64,000 nucleotides of DNA from Chryseobacterium ureilyticum (GTDB lineage Bacteria > Bacteroidota > Bacteroidia > Flavobacteriales > Weeksellaceae): the NCBI RefSeq assembly GCF_900156735.1, contig NZ_FTOL01000004.1, positions 388,992-452,991 of the forward strand, in the 5' to 3' direction. The first letter of the stretch is position 1; each line of letters starts with the position of its first letter. Positions 52,037-60,211 of the stretch are shown here, in pieces. Below the pieces are notes generated by a model. It did no database searches. It had not been told where the DNA came from and worked only from the letters and a program-made list of their open reading frames with translations. Position numbers and translations under genes: made by a program.

Positions 52037-52338
52037 TATAATCCACTGTTTTGAAGCTGAGCAATACAGAAATCAATTTCTTTTACCAATCTGTTGATAT
52101 GGTTCTTCATTAATCTATTGTGTTCAGGATTTCCTGATATTGCTGAATAAAGTTTTATATTTTTTTGTTCTTCTGCTAATACCTGATTTCTTCTTCTTTC
52201 CTCATCATACTTCTTCTTCAACTCTTCATGCTCAATATTTAATTCTGCTAAGTTTTCTGTAAGACTTTTATAGTTCTTTTGCAGAGTCGAAATTTTTCTC
52301 TCTAATTCTGAAAAATTGTTTTCTAAATCTTGAAGCAT
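52036..52338 (-). CDS. Coiled-coil hypothetical protein coupled to zapA
   Basis: This is a ~100-residue cytoplasmic protein, almost all heptad-repeat coiled coil (residues ~1-65, LENNFSELERKISTLQK ... EELKKKYDEERRRN), ending in a helical NHINRLVKEIDFCIAQL segment. The C-terminal part is shared with small coiled-coil proteins found next to zapA in Bacteroidota and could be a partner of ZapA. An in-frame start at 52428 would add 30 hydrophobic residues, but that stretch contains a promoter (TTTG, 18 bp, TATTTTTG) and the T-run of the preceding terminator, so I prefer the ATG at 52338. Confidence 0.7.
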   Translation of the reverse strand: MLQDLENNFSELERKISTLQKNYKSLTENLAELNIEHEELKKKYDEERRRNQVLAEEQKNIKLYSAISGNPEHNRLMKNHINRLVKEIDFCIAQLQNSGL

Positions 52339-52365
52339 TTCAGGTTTGTATATTCTAACTAGAAG

Positions 52366-52395
52366 CAAAAATAAAAAAATATTAACACTAACAAA
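52366..52395 (-). promoter_or_regulatory. Promoter of the coiled-coil protein-zapA operon
   Basis: On the minus strand TTTG (52392-52395), an 18-bp spacer and TATTTTTG (52366-52373) match the -33/-7 consensus; the chosen ATG is 28 bases downstream. Confidence 0.6.
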
Positions 52396-52423
52396 AATAA
52401 AACGTCCTATATTTTGAGGTGTA

Positions 52424-52453
52424 AACAAAAAAGGAGATGCAAAAGCACCTCCT
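52424..52453 (-). terminator. Terminator of the ubiE-porT operon
   Basis: AGGAGATGC (52432-52440) pairs with GCACCTCCT (52445-52453) with one G-U pair and a 4-nt loop; six T follow on the minus strand. Confidence 0.88.
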
Positions 52454-52477
52454 ATGTATTTTTAATGTGATATTTTC

Positions 52478-53260
52478 TTATTCAAATTTCAGTACAAACA
52501 TTACCGCTCTTGTCTGTAGTGTAGAAATTGCAGAAGCCCAATAAGGAGGTGTGGTAGCGTTATCTGCCACTTTCTCATTGTTCATTAAGAATGTACCTCT
52601 GATTGCCGGAGTCAGTTTAAATTTGTTGAAATAAAACTGAATCCCCATTTCTGCAGACCATGCAAAGTTATGCGTCGTTGATCTGAAAATTCCCTGCATG
52701 TTATCATCCGTAGATGTAGCATTAGACTGTAGGTTTACGATATAGTTTACCCCGGCAGCAATATAGGGTCTTGAATTATACCATCTCATCCCATGAAGTT
52801 CTAATAACACCGGAATATCTACCAACGTAGATTTGATTTCTCTTACTTTATCTTTTTCCTGTAGAGGAATCGGCATAAAAGGAGGATTCGTTAAAGATCC
52901 GCCGGCGTAGATGTCATTAGATTGTGTATTAAAAGTCAACTGTCTCTGTGCAAACTGTAATCCCGGTTCTAATCTTACATCAAGATAGTCGTTGAGTCTC
53001 CATTTTGCAATAAGCCCAGCACCGAAACTGTAACTTTCCTTAGAGGTAACAAGGTTTTCATTTTCATGCATTCCATATCTTGGATGCAGTACAATTCGGT
53101 AGTCTAGTTTATTCCCGTTCAAATAAAACCCCCAACTGAATTTTTGTTCGTCGAAATCTTCCAACTTATCCATTCTGTTACGGTTTCTAAATTGCGCGTT
53201 TGCAAAAACGGCAACATTTACTGAGGTTAAAACCAGTGCTTTTAATAGAAATTTATTCAT
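52478..53260 (-). CDS. porT: Outer membrane beta-barrel protein, PorT/SprT (type IX secretion)
   Basis: This 260-residue outer-membrane barrel has a signal peptide (cut near ANA-QF) and an alternating strand pattern with motifs of PorT: FSWGFYLNGNKLDYR early, RLEPGLQFAQRQLTF, then STLVDIPVLLELHG and RPYIAAGVNY, ending in aromatic VLKFE. In Porphyromonas and Flavobacterium PorT/SprT is needed for type IX secretion and gliding. The assignment is supported by its place directly after ubiE (3-base gap), the same linkage as in other Flavobacteriia. No other T9SS gene lies in the window. Confidence 0.85.
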   Translation of the reverse strand: MNKFLLKALVLTSVNVAVFANAQFRNRNRMDKLEDFDEQKFSWGFYLNGNKLDYRIVLHPRYGMHENENLVTSKESYSFGAGLIAKWRLNDYLDVRLEPGLQFAQRQLTFNTQSNDIYAGGSLTNPPFMPIPLQEKDKVREIKSTLVDIPVLLELHGMRWYNSRPYIAAGVNYIVNLQSNATSTDDNMQGIFRSTTHNFAWSAEMGIQFYFNKFKLTPAIRGTFLMNNEKVADNATTPPYWASAISTLQTRAVMFVLKFE

Positions 53261-53263
53261 AGG

Positions 53264-53995
53264 TTACTTTGTTGCTTTATAAATTGTGGCTATACCTAAA
53301 CTTAATTTTTTATATTCAACTTTCTTAAATCCCGTATCTAAAAGAATTTGCTTCATCTTCTCCCCGAAAGGAAAAGCATTTACAGAATCCGGAAGGTATG
53401 TATACGCCCTATTATCTTTGGAAACCAACCTACCTATTGCAGGTAATATATTTTTGAAATAAAACATATAAAATGGTCCCATCAAACCCTCAACCTTTGA
53501 AAACTCCAGTATATAAACACTCTTGTTATCTTTAACTACTCTTCTTAACTCTGCCAACCCTTTGGGAAGGTTCTCAAAATTCCTTACTCCAAATGCAACG
53601 GAAACAGCATCAAATCTATTGTCCTCGAAAGGTAAATTTTCTGCATCTCCTTTTTGCATGGAAATTTTGCCGTCTAATTTAAGTTTTTTTATTTTAATAA
53701 CGCCAACATTGAGCATTTGTTGTGATAAATCTAAACCAACTACTTTTGAACCGGTTCCTTTTTCAATGGTAATTGCCAGATCTCCCGTTCCTGTAGCCAC
53801 ATCCAGCACTTCCTGCGGATTATCATTTTTCATCCATCTTACCAATTTATTTCTCCATAAAACGTCAATTTTCATGGATAAAACATGGTTCAGAAGGTCA
53901 TACTTCGGTGCAATGTTGTCAAACATATCCTCTACTTGGCTTTTCTTTGTAGCCTCTGAATTGTAGGGAGTAACTTTAGTGATATCTTTTGTCAA
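53264..53995 (-). CDS. ubiE: Demethylmenaquinone/2-methoxy-benzoquinol methyltransferase UbiE/MenG
   Basis: This 243-residue SAM methyltransferase performs the last step of menaquinone synthesis, the only quinone in most Bacteroidota. It has the UbiE signatures MFDNIAPKYDLLNHVLS (24-40), motif I LDVATGTGDLAI (about 64-75) and FDAVSVAFGVRNFENLPKG-type segment in the middle (SVAFGVRNF). It is in an operon with a membrane-anchored hypothetical protein upstream (3-base gap) and porT downstream (3-base gap). Confidence 0.95.
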   Translation of the reverse strand: MTKDITKVTPYNSEATKKSQVEDMFDNIAPKYDLLNHVLSMKIDVLWRNKLVRWMKNDNPQEVLDVATGTGDLAITIEKGTGSKVVGLDLSQQMLNVGVIKIKKLKLDGKISMQKGDAENLPFEDNRFDAVSVAFGVRNFENLPKGLAELRRVVKDNKSVYILEFSKVEGLMGPFYMFYFKNILPAIGRLVSKDNRAYTYLPDSVNAFPFGEKMKQILLDTGFKKVEYKKLSLGIATIYKATK

Positions 53996-53998
53996 AAC

Positions 53999-54568
53999 TT
54001 AAAACTTGTAATATTCTTTATAATAATTTAGGTAATCCTGCTTTCTGAAGACTTTTGATCTTGACTCCACTTTCTGGATATTCTTGATCACTTTGTCATA
54101 ATCTTCATCTACATTGTAATAAAAATCTTCTGTGTAAAGCTTATTGAAACGCTTTGCTCCTCCGAGGTAATCCTTTCCGTCTATGACAGTCTTATCAAGA
54201 GCCATCAATAGCGAATCTTTTTTAAGGTTATACCCGTAGTACTGGTCATTCACATAGTAATCCTGATGTGCAATATTCAGCAAACCACGTAGTTTGTTTA
54301 CTTCAAATGCCGAATCATACAGCATTTTTTTATTCTGATCGAAAACCTGAATAGAGTTTTTTCCCTTATTCAAATCCACATGCACATACTGCCCCGCTGA
54401 TATGATTCCTTCAGAACCGTTATTGATTTTAAAGTAATACGTATTCGGGGTAGGATTATCTACAACATAATAATTCTTCTTGGCTAAAAAAAGGAAGTAG
54501 ATCCCAAAGGCAAGGATAAATACCACAGCTGCAATGAGTAAGCCTTTTAAGGATGGGTTGTTTTTCAT
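53999..54568 (-). CDS. Membrane-anchored hypothetical protein upstream of ubiE
   Basis: I do not recognise this 189-residue protein. It has a single N-terminal membrane helix (about 8-28, ending before KKNYYVVDN) with the rest probably periplasmic. It contains a beta-rich part (YFKINNGSEGIISAGQYVHV) and a Tyr/Lys/Asp-rich helical C-terminal half (DYDKVIKNIQKVESRSKVF). No catalytic pattern is seen. It is the first gene of an operon with ubiE and porT, and it is divergent from the FabH-like gene. Confidence 0.7.
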   Translation of the reverse strand: MKNNPSLKGLLIAAVVFILAFGIYFLFLAKKNYYVVDNPTPNTYYFKINNGSEGIISAGQYVHVDLNKGKNSIQVFDQNKKMLYDSAFEVNKLRGLLNIAHQDYYVNDQYYGYNLKKDSLLMALDKTVIDGKDYLGGAKRFNKLYTEDFYYNVDEDYDKVIKNIQKVESRSKVFRKQDYLNYYKEYYKF

Positions 54569-54645
54569 AGATTGTAAAGTACAATTTTTGCAAATTTAAT
54601 AATATTTTTAATTCTCTGTTATTAATATTAATTATTAACTTTGCA

Positions 54646-54653
54646 TCTTTAAA
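54646..54653 (+). promoter_or_regulatory. -7 box of the FabH-like gene
   Basis: TAACTTTG matches TAnnTTTG exactly, 16 bases before the ATG. Confidence 0.55.
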
Positions 54654-54669
54654 AAAATCATATAAACGA

Positions 54670-55737
54670 ATGCCGAATACGATCATTATTGGCTCTGGAT
54701 CTTATATTCCGAACAGAGTTATTGGTAGAGATTACTTCATGAATTCCGAGTTCTATACTGAAGACGGAGTAAAGATTGAAAAGCCTGTGGAAGAGACCAT
54801 TGCGAAGTTTGTAGAAATTACAGAAATCGAAAACAGGAGATTCATTGAGGATGATCTTTCCAATTCACAGATCGGTTATGAAGCCGCAAAAATTGCCCTT
54901 GAGGACGCAAAAGTAGATGGCGAAGAACTGGATTATATTATTTACGCGAGTAATTTCGGGGAGGTTACTGAGAACGGATACGCTGACTTCATGCCAACAA
55001 TGGCAGCTAGAGTTAAGAATAAACTAGGAATCAAAAACAGAAAATGTGTAACGTATGACATGATTTTCGGATGCCCGGGGTGGGTAGAAGGTATGATTTT
55101 AGCAGACAACTTGATTAAAGCTAAAGTTGCCAAAACTATCCTTATTATTGGAGCTGAGACTCTAAGCCGTGTAACAGATCCATATGACAGAAACAGAATG
55201 ATCTTTGCTGACGGTGCCGGTGCAGTAGTTGTAAAAGCTACAGATGAAGAAAACGTAGGAATCATCGCTCACAACACAATCTGTGATAATGGTCCTGAAT
55301 TAAACTATCTTGAAAACCAACCTTCTATCAATAAAGAAGTAGATCAAAAACGTTTATATGTAAGAATGTTAGGTAGAAAAATCTACGAATACGCTCTTAA
55401 AAATGTTCCTGTAGCGATCAAAGATACCATTACGGATGCAGGTCTTTCTATAGAAGACATCGATAAAATCCTTATTCACCAGGCAAATGCTAAGATGGAT
55501 TATGCTATGATCGAAAGACTTCACAGACTTTATGATGTGAAAGAATATGATCACGCCATTTCTCCAATGACTATTCAAGACCTTGGAAATACGTCTGTTG
55601 CAACAATTCCTACGATGTATGATTTAATAATTAAAGGAAAAATGCAAAGTCAAACGTTTAAGGATAAAGGTAACATTGTGATGACTTCGGTAGGTGCCGG
55701 AATGAACATCAATGCTATCGTTTACAGATTTCCTTAA
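54670..55737 (+). CDS. 3-oxoacyl-ACP synthase III (FabH-like) family protein
   Basis: This 355-residue thiolase-fold enzyme keeps the KAS III triad: Cys 135 in IFGCPGWVEG, His 270 in LIHQANAKM and Asn 307 in DLGNTSVATIP. It differs from plain FabH in being about 30 residues longer and in having an insertion near the start (FYTEDGVKIEKPVEET), as in the KAS III relatives used for secondary products such as flexirubin-type or other lipid chains. It may start fatty acid chains from acetyl-CoA or perform a specialised condensation. A -7 box and strong terminator delimit it. Confidence 0.88.
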   Translation: MPNTIIIGSGSYIPNRVIGRDYFMNSEFYTEDGVKIEKPVEETIAKFVEITEIENRRFIEDDLSNSQIGYEAAKIALEDAKVDGEELDYIIYASNFGEVTENGYADFMPTMAARVKNKLGIKNRKCVTYDMIFGCPGWVEGMILADNLIKAKVAKTILIIGAETLSRVTDPYDRNRMIFADGAGAVVVKATDEENVGIIAHNTICDNGPELNYLENQPSINKEVDQKRLYVRMLGRKIYEYALKNVPVAIKDTITDAGLSIEDIDKILIHQANAKMDYAMIERLHRLYDVKEYDHAISPMTIQDLGNTSVATIPTMYDLIIKGKMQSQTFKDKGNIVMTSVGAGMNINAIVYRFP

Positions 55738-55763
55738 AAATATTTAATAAACTAAAAAAATAT

Positions 55764-55798
55764 AAAAGCACAGGGAAGTTATTCTTTGTGCTTTTTTT
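55764..55798 (+). terminator. Terminator of the FabH-like gene
   Basis: AAAAGCACAGGGAA pairs with TTCTTTGTGCTTTT (14 bp with two G-U pairs, 4-nt loop), followed by TTT. Its end is only about 8 bases before the ATG of the next gene. Confidence 0.9.
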
Positions 55799-55806
55799 AT
55801 CAGAAC

Positions 55807-57012
55807 ATGCAAAAGAATCTTTTAATTATCGCTGGAATCTTCCTGTTTTTGGAAGTGTATATTTATCAGGCTATCAGAACGCTTACCTATAATTCCTGGA
55901 TCAGGATCGGATACTGGGTGATATCGTTAGCTGTGTATGGAATTTTCGCCTACGAAGTCTCCCATTTCCAAAGATCAGACAGAAGTACGGCAAGGGCTCA
56001 GATCATGATTTCATTGTTTTTGATTTTTATTCTTCCAAAAATCTTCGTGGTTCTGTTTTTATTAATTGATGATATTATCAGAACTGGAGGCTATTTGATT
56101 GGCTTTGCCAAACCCTCGGAAAATTTCTTTCCGGAGAGAAGGAAGTTTCTGAGTCTGGTGGGACTTGGAATGAGTGGAGTCCTTTCAGCTCTTTTCATAG
56201 ACGGAATTACGTTTGGAAAATATCGTCATAAAGTAAGAAAGGTAAAAGTAAAGTTCCCTAAACTTCCCAAAAGTTTCAAAGGATACAAAATCATACAGAT
56301 ATCTGATGTTCACAGTGGAAGCTTTGCTGATCCAAGTAAATTACAACACGCCGTAGATCTGATCAATGAACAAAAGCCGGATCTTGTTTTATTTACCGGT
56401 GATATGGTAAATAATGTCGCTGATGAGTTCAAACCATTCATTCCTTTATTTTCTCAAATCAAAGCTAAAGATGGCAAGTTTGCGGTATTAGGAAACCACG
56501 ATTACGGAGATTATGTTACATGGGAGTCCCCTGATGCTAAGAAGAAAAATCTTGATACCCTGATTAATTATGAAAAGCAGGCTGGTTTTGACATGTTGAG
56601 AAACGAGCACCGAATCATTGAGAAAAACGGAGAAATGCTTTATATCCTTGGGGTTGAAAACTGGGGATTAAAACCTTTCCCACAATTCGGGAAGATTGAT
56701 GAGGCTTTAAAAGGAGTTCCTGAATCCGCGACAAAGATTTTAATGAGTCATGACCCTACTCACTTTGATTATGTGGTAAAAAAGCACCCAAAAGATATCC
56801 ATCTGACACTTTCCGGTCACACTCACGGAATGCAGTTTGGTTTAGACCTTAAAAATGTAAAATGGTCACCAGTTCAGTATCGTTATCCAAAATGGGCAGA
56901 TCTTTATGAAAGTGAAGGAAAATTACTGTATGTAAACAGAGGGTTTGGAGTATTGGGATATCCGGGAAGAGTTGGAGTATTGCCCGAGATTACTCTTTTT
57001 GAACTAAGTTAG
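55807..57012 (+). CDS. Membrane-anchored metallophosphoesterase (YaeI/YkuE-like)
   Basis: This ~401-residue protein has four hydrophobic helices in the first ~150 residues and a C-terminal calcineurin-like phosphoesterase domain. The metal-site motifs appear in order: IIQISDVHSGSF, LFTGDMVNN, VLGNHDYGDY, MSHDPTHFD and LSGHTHGMQFG. Relatives act on phospholipid or nucleotide phosphoesters at the membrane. The apparent earlier start at 55786 falls inside the T-run of the preceding terminator, so the ATG at 55807 is preferred. How it is transcribed, with a terminator ending 8 bases before its start, is unclear; read-through may set its level. Confidence 0.88.
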   Translation: MQKNLLIIAGIFLFLEVYIYQAIRTLTYNSWIRIGYWVISLAVYGIFAYEVSHFQRSDRSTARAQIMISLFLIFILPKIFVVLFLLIDDIIRTGGYLIGFAKPSENFFPERRKFLSLVGLGMSGVLSALFIDGITFGKYRHKVRKVKVKFPKLPKSFKGYKIIQISDVHSGSFADPSKLQHAVDLINEQKPDLVLFTGDMVNNVADEFKPFIPLFSQIKAKDGKFAVLGNHDYGDYVTWESPDAKKKNLDTLINYEKQAGFDMLRNEHRIIEKNGEMLYILGVENWGLKPFPQFGKIDEALKGVPESATKILMSHDPTHFDYVVKKHPKDIHLTLSGHTHGMQFGLDLKNVKWSPVQYRYPKWADLYESEGKLLYVNRGFGVLGYPGRVGVLPEITLFELS

Positions 57013-57178
57013 AGGTTCAGGATTCAGGATGCGAATTATGAGCTGCTGGTTGTTTGGTTGCGAGTTTTTTTTAAGTGTAATATTCAATGTTAACAGTTAA
57101 GAAATGAAATATCGATATTTTGAGAAATAACACCCTAATAGTCTCTTATTCCAGCTACCTACTATCTACAACCAATAC

Positions 57179-57931
57179 CTAAAAAATATAATCTTTCATA
57201 CGGGAAGTAGCCATATCTTTCTCGTTGATAAAGCTAAGGAGGGCATCTAGTTTGTCCTCCATTTTTTTGCCTGAAAATAAGCTTCTGTAAAAAGGAATAT
57301 CAAGACGATGCTTCTTAAAATCTGTAAACTGCCAGGCATTAAGATAGATCAAAACAAATTCTTCATTCTGTAAAGTTTCCAAAACCATATTCTGGTAATA
57401 CTTCATCGGTAGAATCTGAAATACAAAATCATTGTAAGGCAACTGACTGTAAGGAGAGATACTTTCCGGAACAATACTCAATCCGTCTTCCTCGGAAATC
57501 ACAGTATCTCTTTTGAGACGTTTGAACGGAAAAAGGATATTAGCATTGTCAATATTGGAAACATAATTAAACTCCAAAAGCTTCAGATCTTGCTGTGGAA
57601 TTTTTACATCTTTCTGACGAATTCCCCTGATCTGTTTTTCCAGAAGACCCTGAATATTCTTCTTGGCATTTTCTATTTTTTCCAGATTTGAATCTTTATT
57701 ATAAAAAGCAATTTCATGCCCTTTGGATGAAATTGCTTTTATAAGATTCTGCAATTTTTCCGTAAGAGAAACCTCCACAAAAAAGCTTGCTTTTGTATCA
57801 TGAATATCTAAAATTCTAAGAATAGCTTTTGCATTCTCTGCTATGATTTTCAATCTCTCTTCATCAGTAATTTGGGAGCCGTGTTTTGCATCAGCGTCAA
57901 TATTTGTAATGTTGAAAGTCAATAATATCAT
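57179..57931 (-). CDS. Polysaccharide deacetylase-like protein, active site degenerate
   Basis: This 250-residue protein has the NodB-like frame. It opens with ILLTFNITNIDADA, where active members have TFDD, and has KASFFVEVSLTEKL and SSKGHEIAFYNKDS in the order of NodB motifs. The metal-binding H-x-x-x-H is reduced to a single His (GHEIAFYN), and the second Asp of TFDD is missing, so metal-dependent deacetylation is unlikely unless other residues replace these. Flavobacteria often have such shortened forms. It lies next to the threonine dehydrogenase gene on the same strand. Confidence 0.72.
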   Translation of the reverse strand: MILLTFNITNIDADAKHGSQITDEERLKIIAENAKAILRILDIHDTKASFFVEVSLTEKLQNLIKAISSKGHEIAFYNKDSNLEKIENAKKNIQGLLEKQIRGIRQKDVKIPQQDLKLLEFNYVSNIDNANILFPFKRLKRDTVISEEDGLSIVPESISPYSQLPYNDFVFQILPMKYYQNMVLETLQNEEFVLIYLNAWQFTDFKKHRLDIPFYRSLFSGKKMEDKLDALLSFINEKDMATSRMKDYIF

Positions 57932-57979
57932 TTAAATTTAATTTTAGATAAAAATTATAATTAATTAAAAATCAGACGT

Positions 57980-58010
57980 TAAAGCAAAGCCTATTTAAAC
58001 CTTTGCTTTA
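57980..58010 (-). terminator. Hairpin after the threonine dehydrogenase gene
   Basis: TAAAGCAAAG pairs perfectly with CTTTGCTTTA (10 bp, 11-nt loop). On the minus strand a T-rich stretch (GATTTTTAATT) begins several bases further on. Confidence 0.6.
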
Positions 58011-58016
58011 CATAAA

Positions 58017-58982
58017 TTAATCCTTAGCTAATTTTACTTTTAGATTCTTGATCATGTCTTTAGTCATTTCAGAAATTCCGAAATCATAAGTTAATCCCCA
58101 GTCTTTTTTAGCTACAGAATCATCAATTGAAGCTGGCCATGAATCTGCAATTGCCTGTCTGAAATCCGGTTTGTAATCAATCGCAAAATCTGGAATTTCT
58201 TTCTTGATTTCTTCCGCCAATTCTTTTGGTGTAAATGACATTCCACCTAAGTTATAAGACGAACGAACTGTCAGACTTTCTTTAGGAGCATCCATCAATT
58301 TCAGAGTTGCATTGATTGCATCGTCCATATACAACATTGGCATTCCTGTATCTTCGGAAATAAAGCTTGTATACTTTCCATCTTCGATTGCTTTGTAGAA
58401 AATTTCAACTGCATAATCAGTAGTTCCACCTCCAGCCGGAGTTTTCCATGAGATCAATCCAGGATATCTGATACTTCTTACATCTACTCCATATTTGTCG
58501 AAATAGTATTCACACCACTTCTCCCCTGCCATTTTTGAGATTCCGTAAACTGTAGTTGGGTTTAATACTACATCCTGCCCAACCTCATGTTTTGGAATTC
58601 CTTTCCCAAATACAGCGATTGAACTTGGCCAGAAAATCTTTTTAAGAAGTCCTTCTTTCGCCATTTCACAAAAGTGAAGCAGAGGTTCAAGATTTAATTT
58701 CCAAGCGAAAATAGGCTGCTTTTCTGACGTCCCAGATAGCAATGACGCTAAGTGATACACTGTAGTGATTTCATAATCGTGGATAATCTGTCTCACCAAT
58801 TGAGTATTGGTAACATCCATTCTTTCGTAATGACCTGCAGAGGTAATTCCCTCCTGCCATCTGTCCAGTCCTGAAGCAACAACGTTTTCCGCTCCATGGA
58901 TTTCAACAAGTCTGTTGGTAAGCTCGGTGCCAATTTGTCCCAAAGCACCTGTAATCAGTATTCTTTCCGTATAGGATTCCAT
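58017..58982 (-). CDS. L-threonine 3-dehydrogenase, short-chain (epimerase-like) type
   Basis: This 321-residue NAD-dependent enzyme is of the extended SDR fold. The NAD motif TGALGQIGTEL is at 11-21, and the catalytic Tyr/Lys are in TTVYGISKMAGE (Tyr 146, Lys 150). FWPSSIAVFG provides the Ser/Thr. IRYPGLISWKTPAGGGTTDYA and YNLGGMSFTP are signatures of the SDR-type threonine dehydrogenases rather than sugar epimerases. It oxidises threonine to 2-amino-3-oxobutyrate. The start (MESYTERI) lies next to the RHS-associated accessory region and marks its conserved-chromosome boundary. Confidence 0.9.
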   Translation of the reverse strand: MESYTERILITGALGQIGTELTNRLVEIHGAENVVASGLDRWQEGITSAGHYERMDVTNTQLVRQIIHDYEITTVYHLASLLSGTSEKQPIFAWKLNLEPLLHFCEMAKEGLLKKIFWPSSIAVFGKGIPKHEVGQDVVLNPTTVYGISKMAGEKWCEYYFDKYGVDVRSIRYPGLISWKTPAGGGTTDYAVEIFYKAIEDGKYTSFISEDTGMPMLYMDDAINATLKLMDAPKESLTVRSSYNLGGMSFTPKELAEEIKKEIPDFAIDYKPDFRQAIADSWPASIDDSVAKKDWGLTYDFGISEMTKDMIKNLKVKLAKD

Positions 58983-59023
58983 TTTTCAGATTTTTTTTAG
59001 AATTGTACAAAAGTAAAAAAAAC

Positions 59024-59363
59024 ATGTCAACCATAATAATAAAGGTGAATTTAAAAATTGGAAGGGGTTGTGAGGGGAAAAATGCCACAGAATAAAGCAG
59101 GCAAACCTGTAGGTGTTCACGGGGCGGTCATCGGTAGATATGAGCGTGAGGAAATAAAACCATGTATTGAGATGGCTACACAATTGGCAGAAGCCCTAGA
59201 AGTGTCTCTGGATTATCTCGTAGAGTCTACGGATATTCTACTGGATAAAAATATTGTTGCTAAAATTTTGGATATACAAAAGCTAAAAGAGAATGATAGA
59301 CGGCATGTCTTCGTACTCCTGGATGCGTTCCTTAAACAAACTATGTTGCAAAGCATTTTATAA
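59024..59363 (+). pseudogene. XRE-family HTH regulator, damaged copy 1
   Basis: The readable part (from 59058, TTG start) gives about 101 residues. VGVHGAVIGRYEREEIKPCIEMA is split here as VGVHGAVIGRYEREE and IKPCIEMATQLAEALEVSLD, then YLVESTD and a helical tail. It is the same family as the copy at 61011-61316. The first HTH helices are disturbed: where the sister has VRKDKKISQDEVGK this reads VRGKMPQNKAGK, two codons shorter, and an ATG at 59024 (MSTIIIKVNLKIG) is in another frame. So a small frameshift or deletion near 59070-59090 has removed a working N-terminus. It converges with the immunity-type gene at 59402. Confidence 0.65.
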
Positions 59364-59374
59364 AACAACAAAAC

Positions 59375-59395
59375 CAACTCAATTTGAGTTGCCTT
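59375..59395. terminator. Hairpin between HTH copy 1 and its converging gene
   Basis: CAACTCAA and TTGAGTTG are exact inverted repeats one base apart (59375-59391), followed on the plus strand by CCTTTATTATTT. It is in the same relative place as the hairpin at 61340-61378 in the second module. Confidence 0.5.
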
Positions 59396-59401
59396 TATTA
59401 T

Positions 59402-59875
59402 TTATCTCTGGGTTTTGCCTGTACCATCTGTAGCATAACCTTCTAATATATTTATGCTTAAAAAAGAAGCATCTTTATTTACATCGGAAAATTTTTCTGC
59501 ATTTTCCTTATAAATAATAGGTTTGTACTTTTCTTTATTTGATGTATAATCTTCAAACAAATATTTTTTATCTATCGAGTTATAAGCTTTATAATCATAG
59601 TTTGATTCTTGGCGTAATAAAATAAAATTCGGTAATTTATTACTATAATACAAAGTAAGATAACTACGGTTAGATGTTTCTATATAGCCATCTTTTGGTT
59701 TAGTCACTCCATAATATTTACCAGGTACCAAATAACAAGTACCTCCATATCTTTTCCACATTGTAATGGATTTCCCGTTGGTGGCTTTGAAAAAAGAACG
59801 GCTTTGGTCGTACCAAAGAAATAACATTCCTATAATTGCGACAAATATAATAAAGGCTTTTAATATTCTTTTCAT
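59402..59875 (-). CDS. Putative immunity protein of the displaced RHS tip
   Basis: This 157-residue protein of unknown family has a hydrophobic N-terminus (4-22, LKAFIIFVAIIGMLFLW), so it is exported or membrane-anchored, and a Tyr/Lys/Asp-rich soluble part (YYGVTKPKDGYIETSNR). It starts 6 bases after the stop of the toxin reading frame at 59882, exactly the same spacing as between the intact RHS gene and its downstream gene at 61409-61915. By position it is the immunity or cognate partner of the toxin tip. That role is inferred from layout alone. Confidence 0.6.
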   Translation of the reverse strand: MKRILKAFIIFVAIIGMLFLWYDQSRSFFKATNGKSITMWKRYGGTCYLVPGKYYGVTKPKDGYIETSNRSYLTLYYSNKLPNFILLRQESNYDYKAYNSIDKKYLFEDYTSNKEKYKPIIYKENAEKFSDVNKDASFLSINILEGYATDGTGKTQR

Positions 59876-59881
59876 ATAATG

Positions 59882-60211
59882 TTATTTAGGACCACGTAAT
59901 GGATTTGATGATTGGGATTTATAAGTATTAACACGTCTATCGTTATATTTTTTATATCCGACATTGTGCCCTACTCTCTGAGCTTGCTGAGTTGTCTGTC
60001 CTTCAGTAGACAATTTTCCATCCTGTGCACTTTGAAGAGTGTCAAATCCCCCTCTTGCTGTTCCCCAGGTTAAGCCATTATTTCCCGCAATATAACCTGC
60101 TCCAAAATTCCTAATATCTCTGGCTGAAGCGATAACGGTAACATTATCCGTTTTATCTCTCGTATCTACTGAAAATAATACACCTCGATAAGTATATTGT
60201 GTTACGGTCAT
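59882..60211 (-). pseudogene. Displaced RHS tip, toxin C-terminal half (out of frame)
   Basis: This frame encodes about 109 residues with VTQYTYRGVLFSVDTRDK, ARDIRNFGAGYIAGNNGLTW and TQQAQRVGHNVGYKKYNDR. Together with [15 protein letters not shown] in the preceding frame it gives the order YDFK - YRG - GNxxxGYxxxxxG - GxxxGY, which resembles the Bacterial toxin 44 (Ntox44) RNase domain of polymorphic toxins. Its ATG overlaps the stop of the previous frame (ATGA). The frame stays open upstream of the ATG (RPEG before the Met), pointing to a small indel, not to a separate gene. If so, the toxin domain is broken; translational coupling cannot be ruled out. Confidence 0.55.

Noticed and set aside
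52339..52428. Membrane helix at the start of the coiled-coil protein upstream of zapA
   Set aside because: The hydrophobic residues come from translation of a T-rich promoter and the preceding terminator's T-run; a start at 52338 avoids this.
57013..57178. Possible mobile-element remnant between the phosphoesterase and deacetylase-like genes
   Set aside because: It has short GATTCAGGAT-like duplications but no inverted ends, no transposase fragment and no second copy seen in the window.
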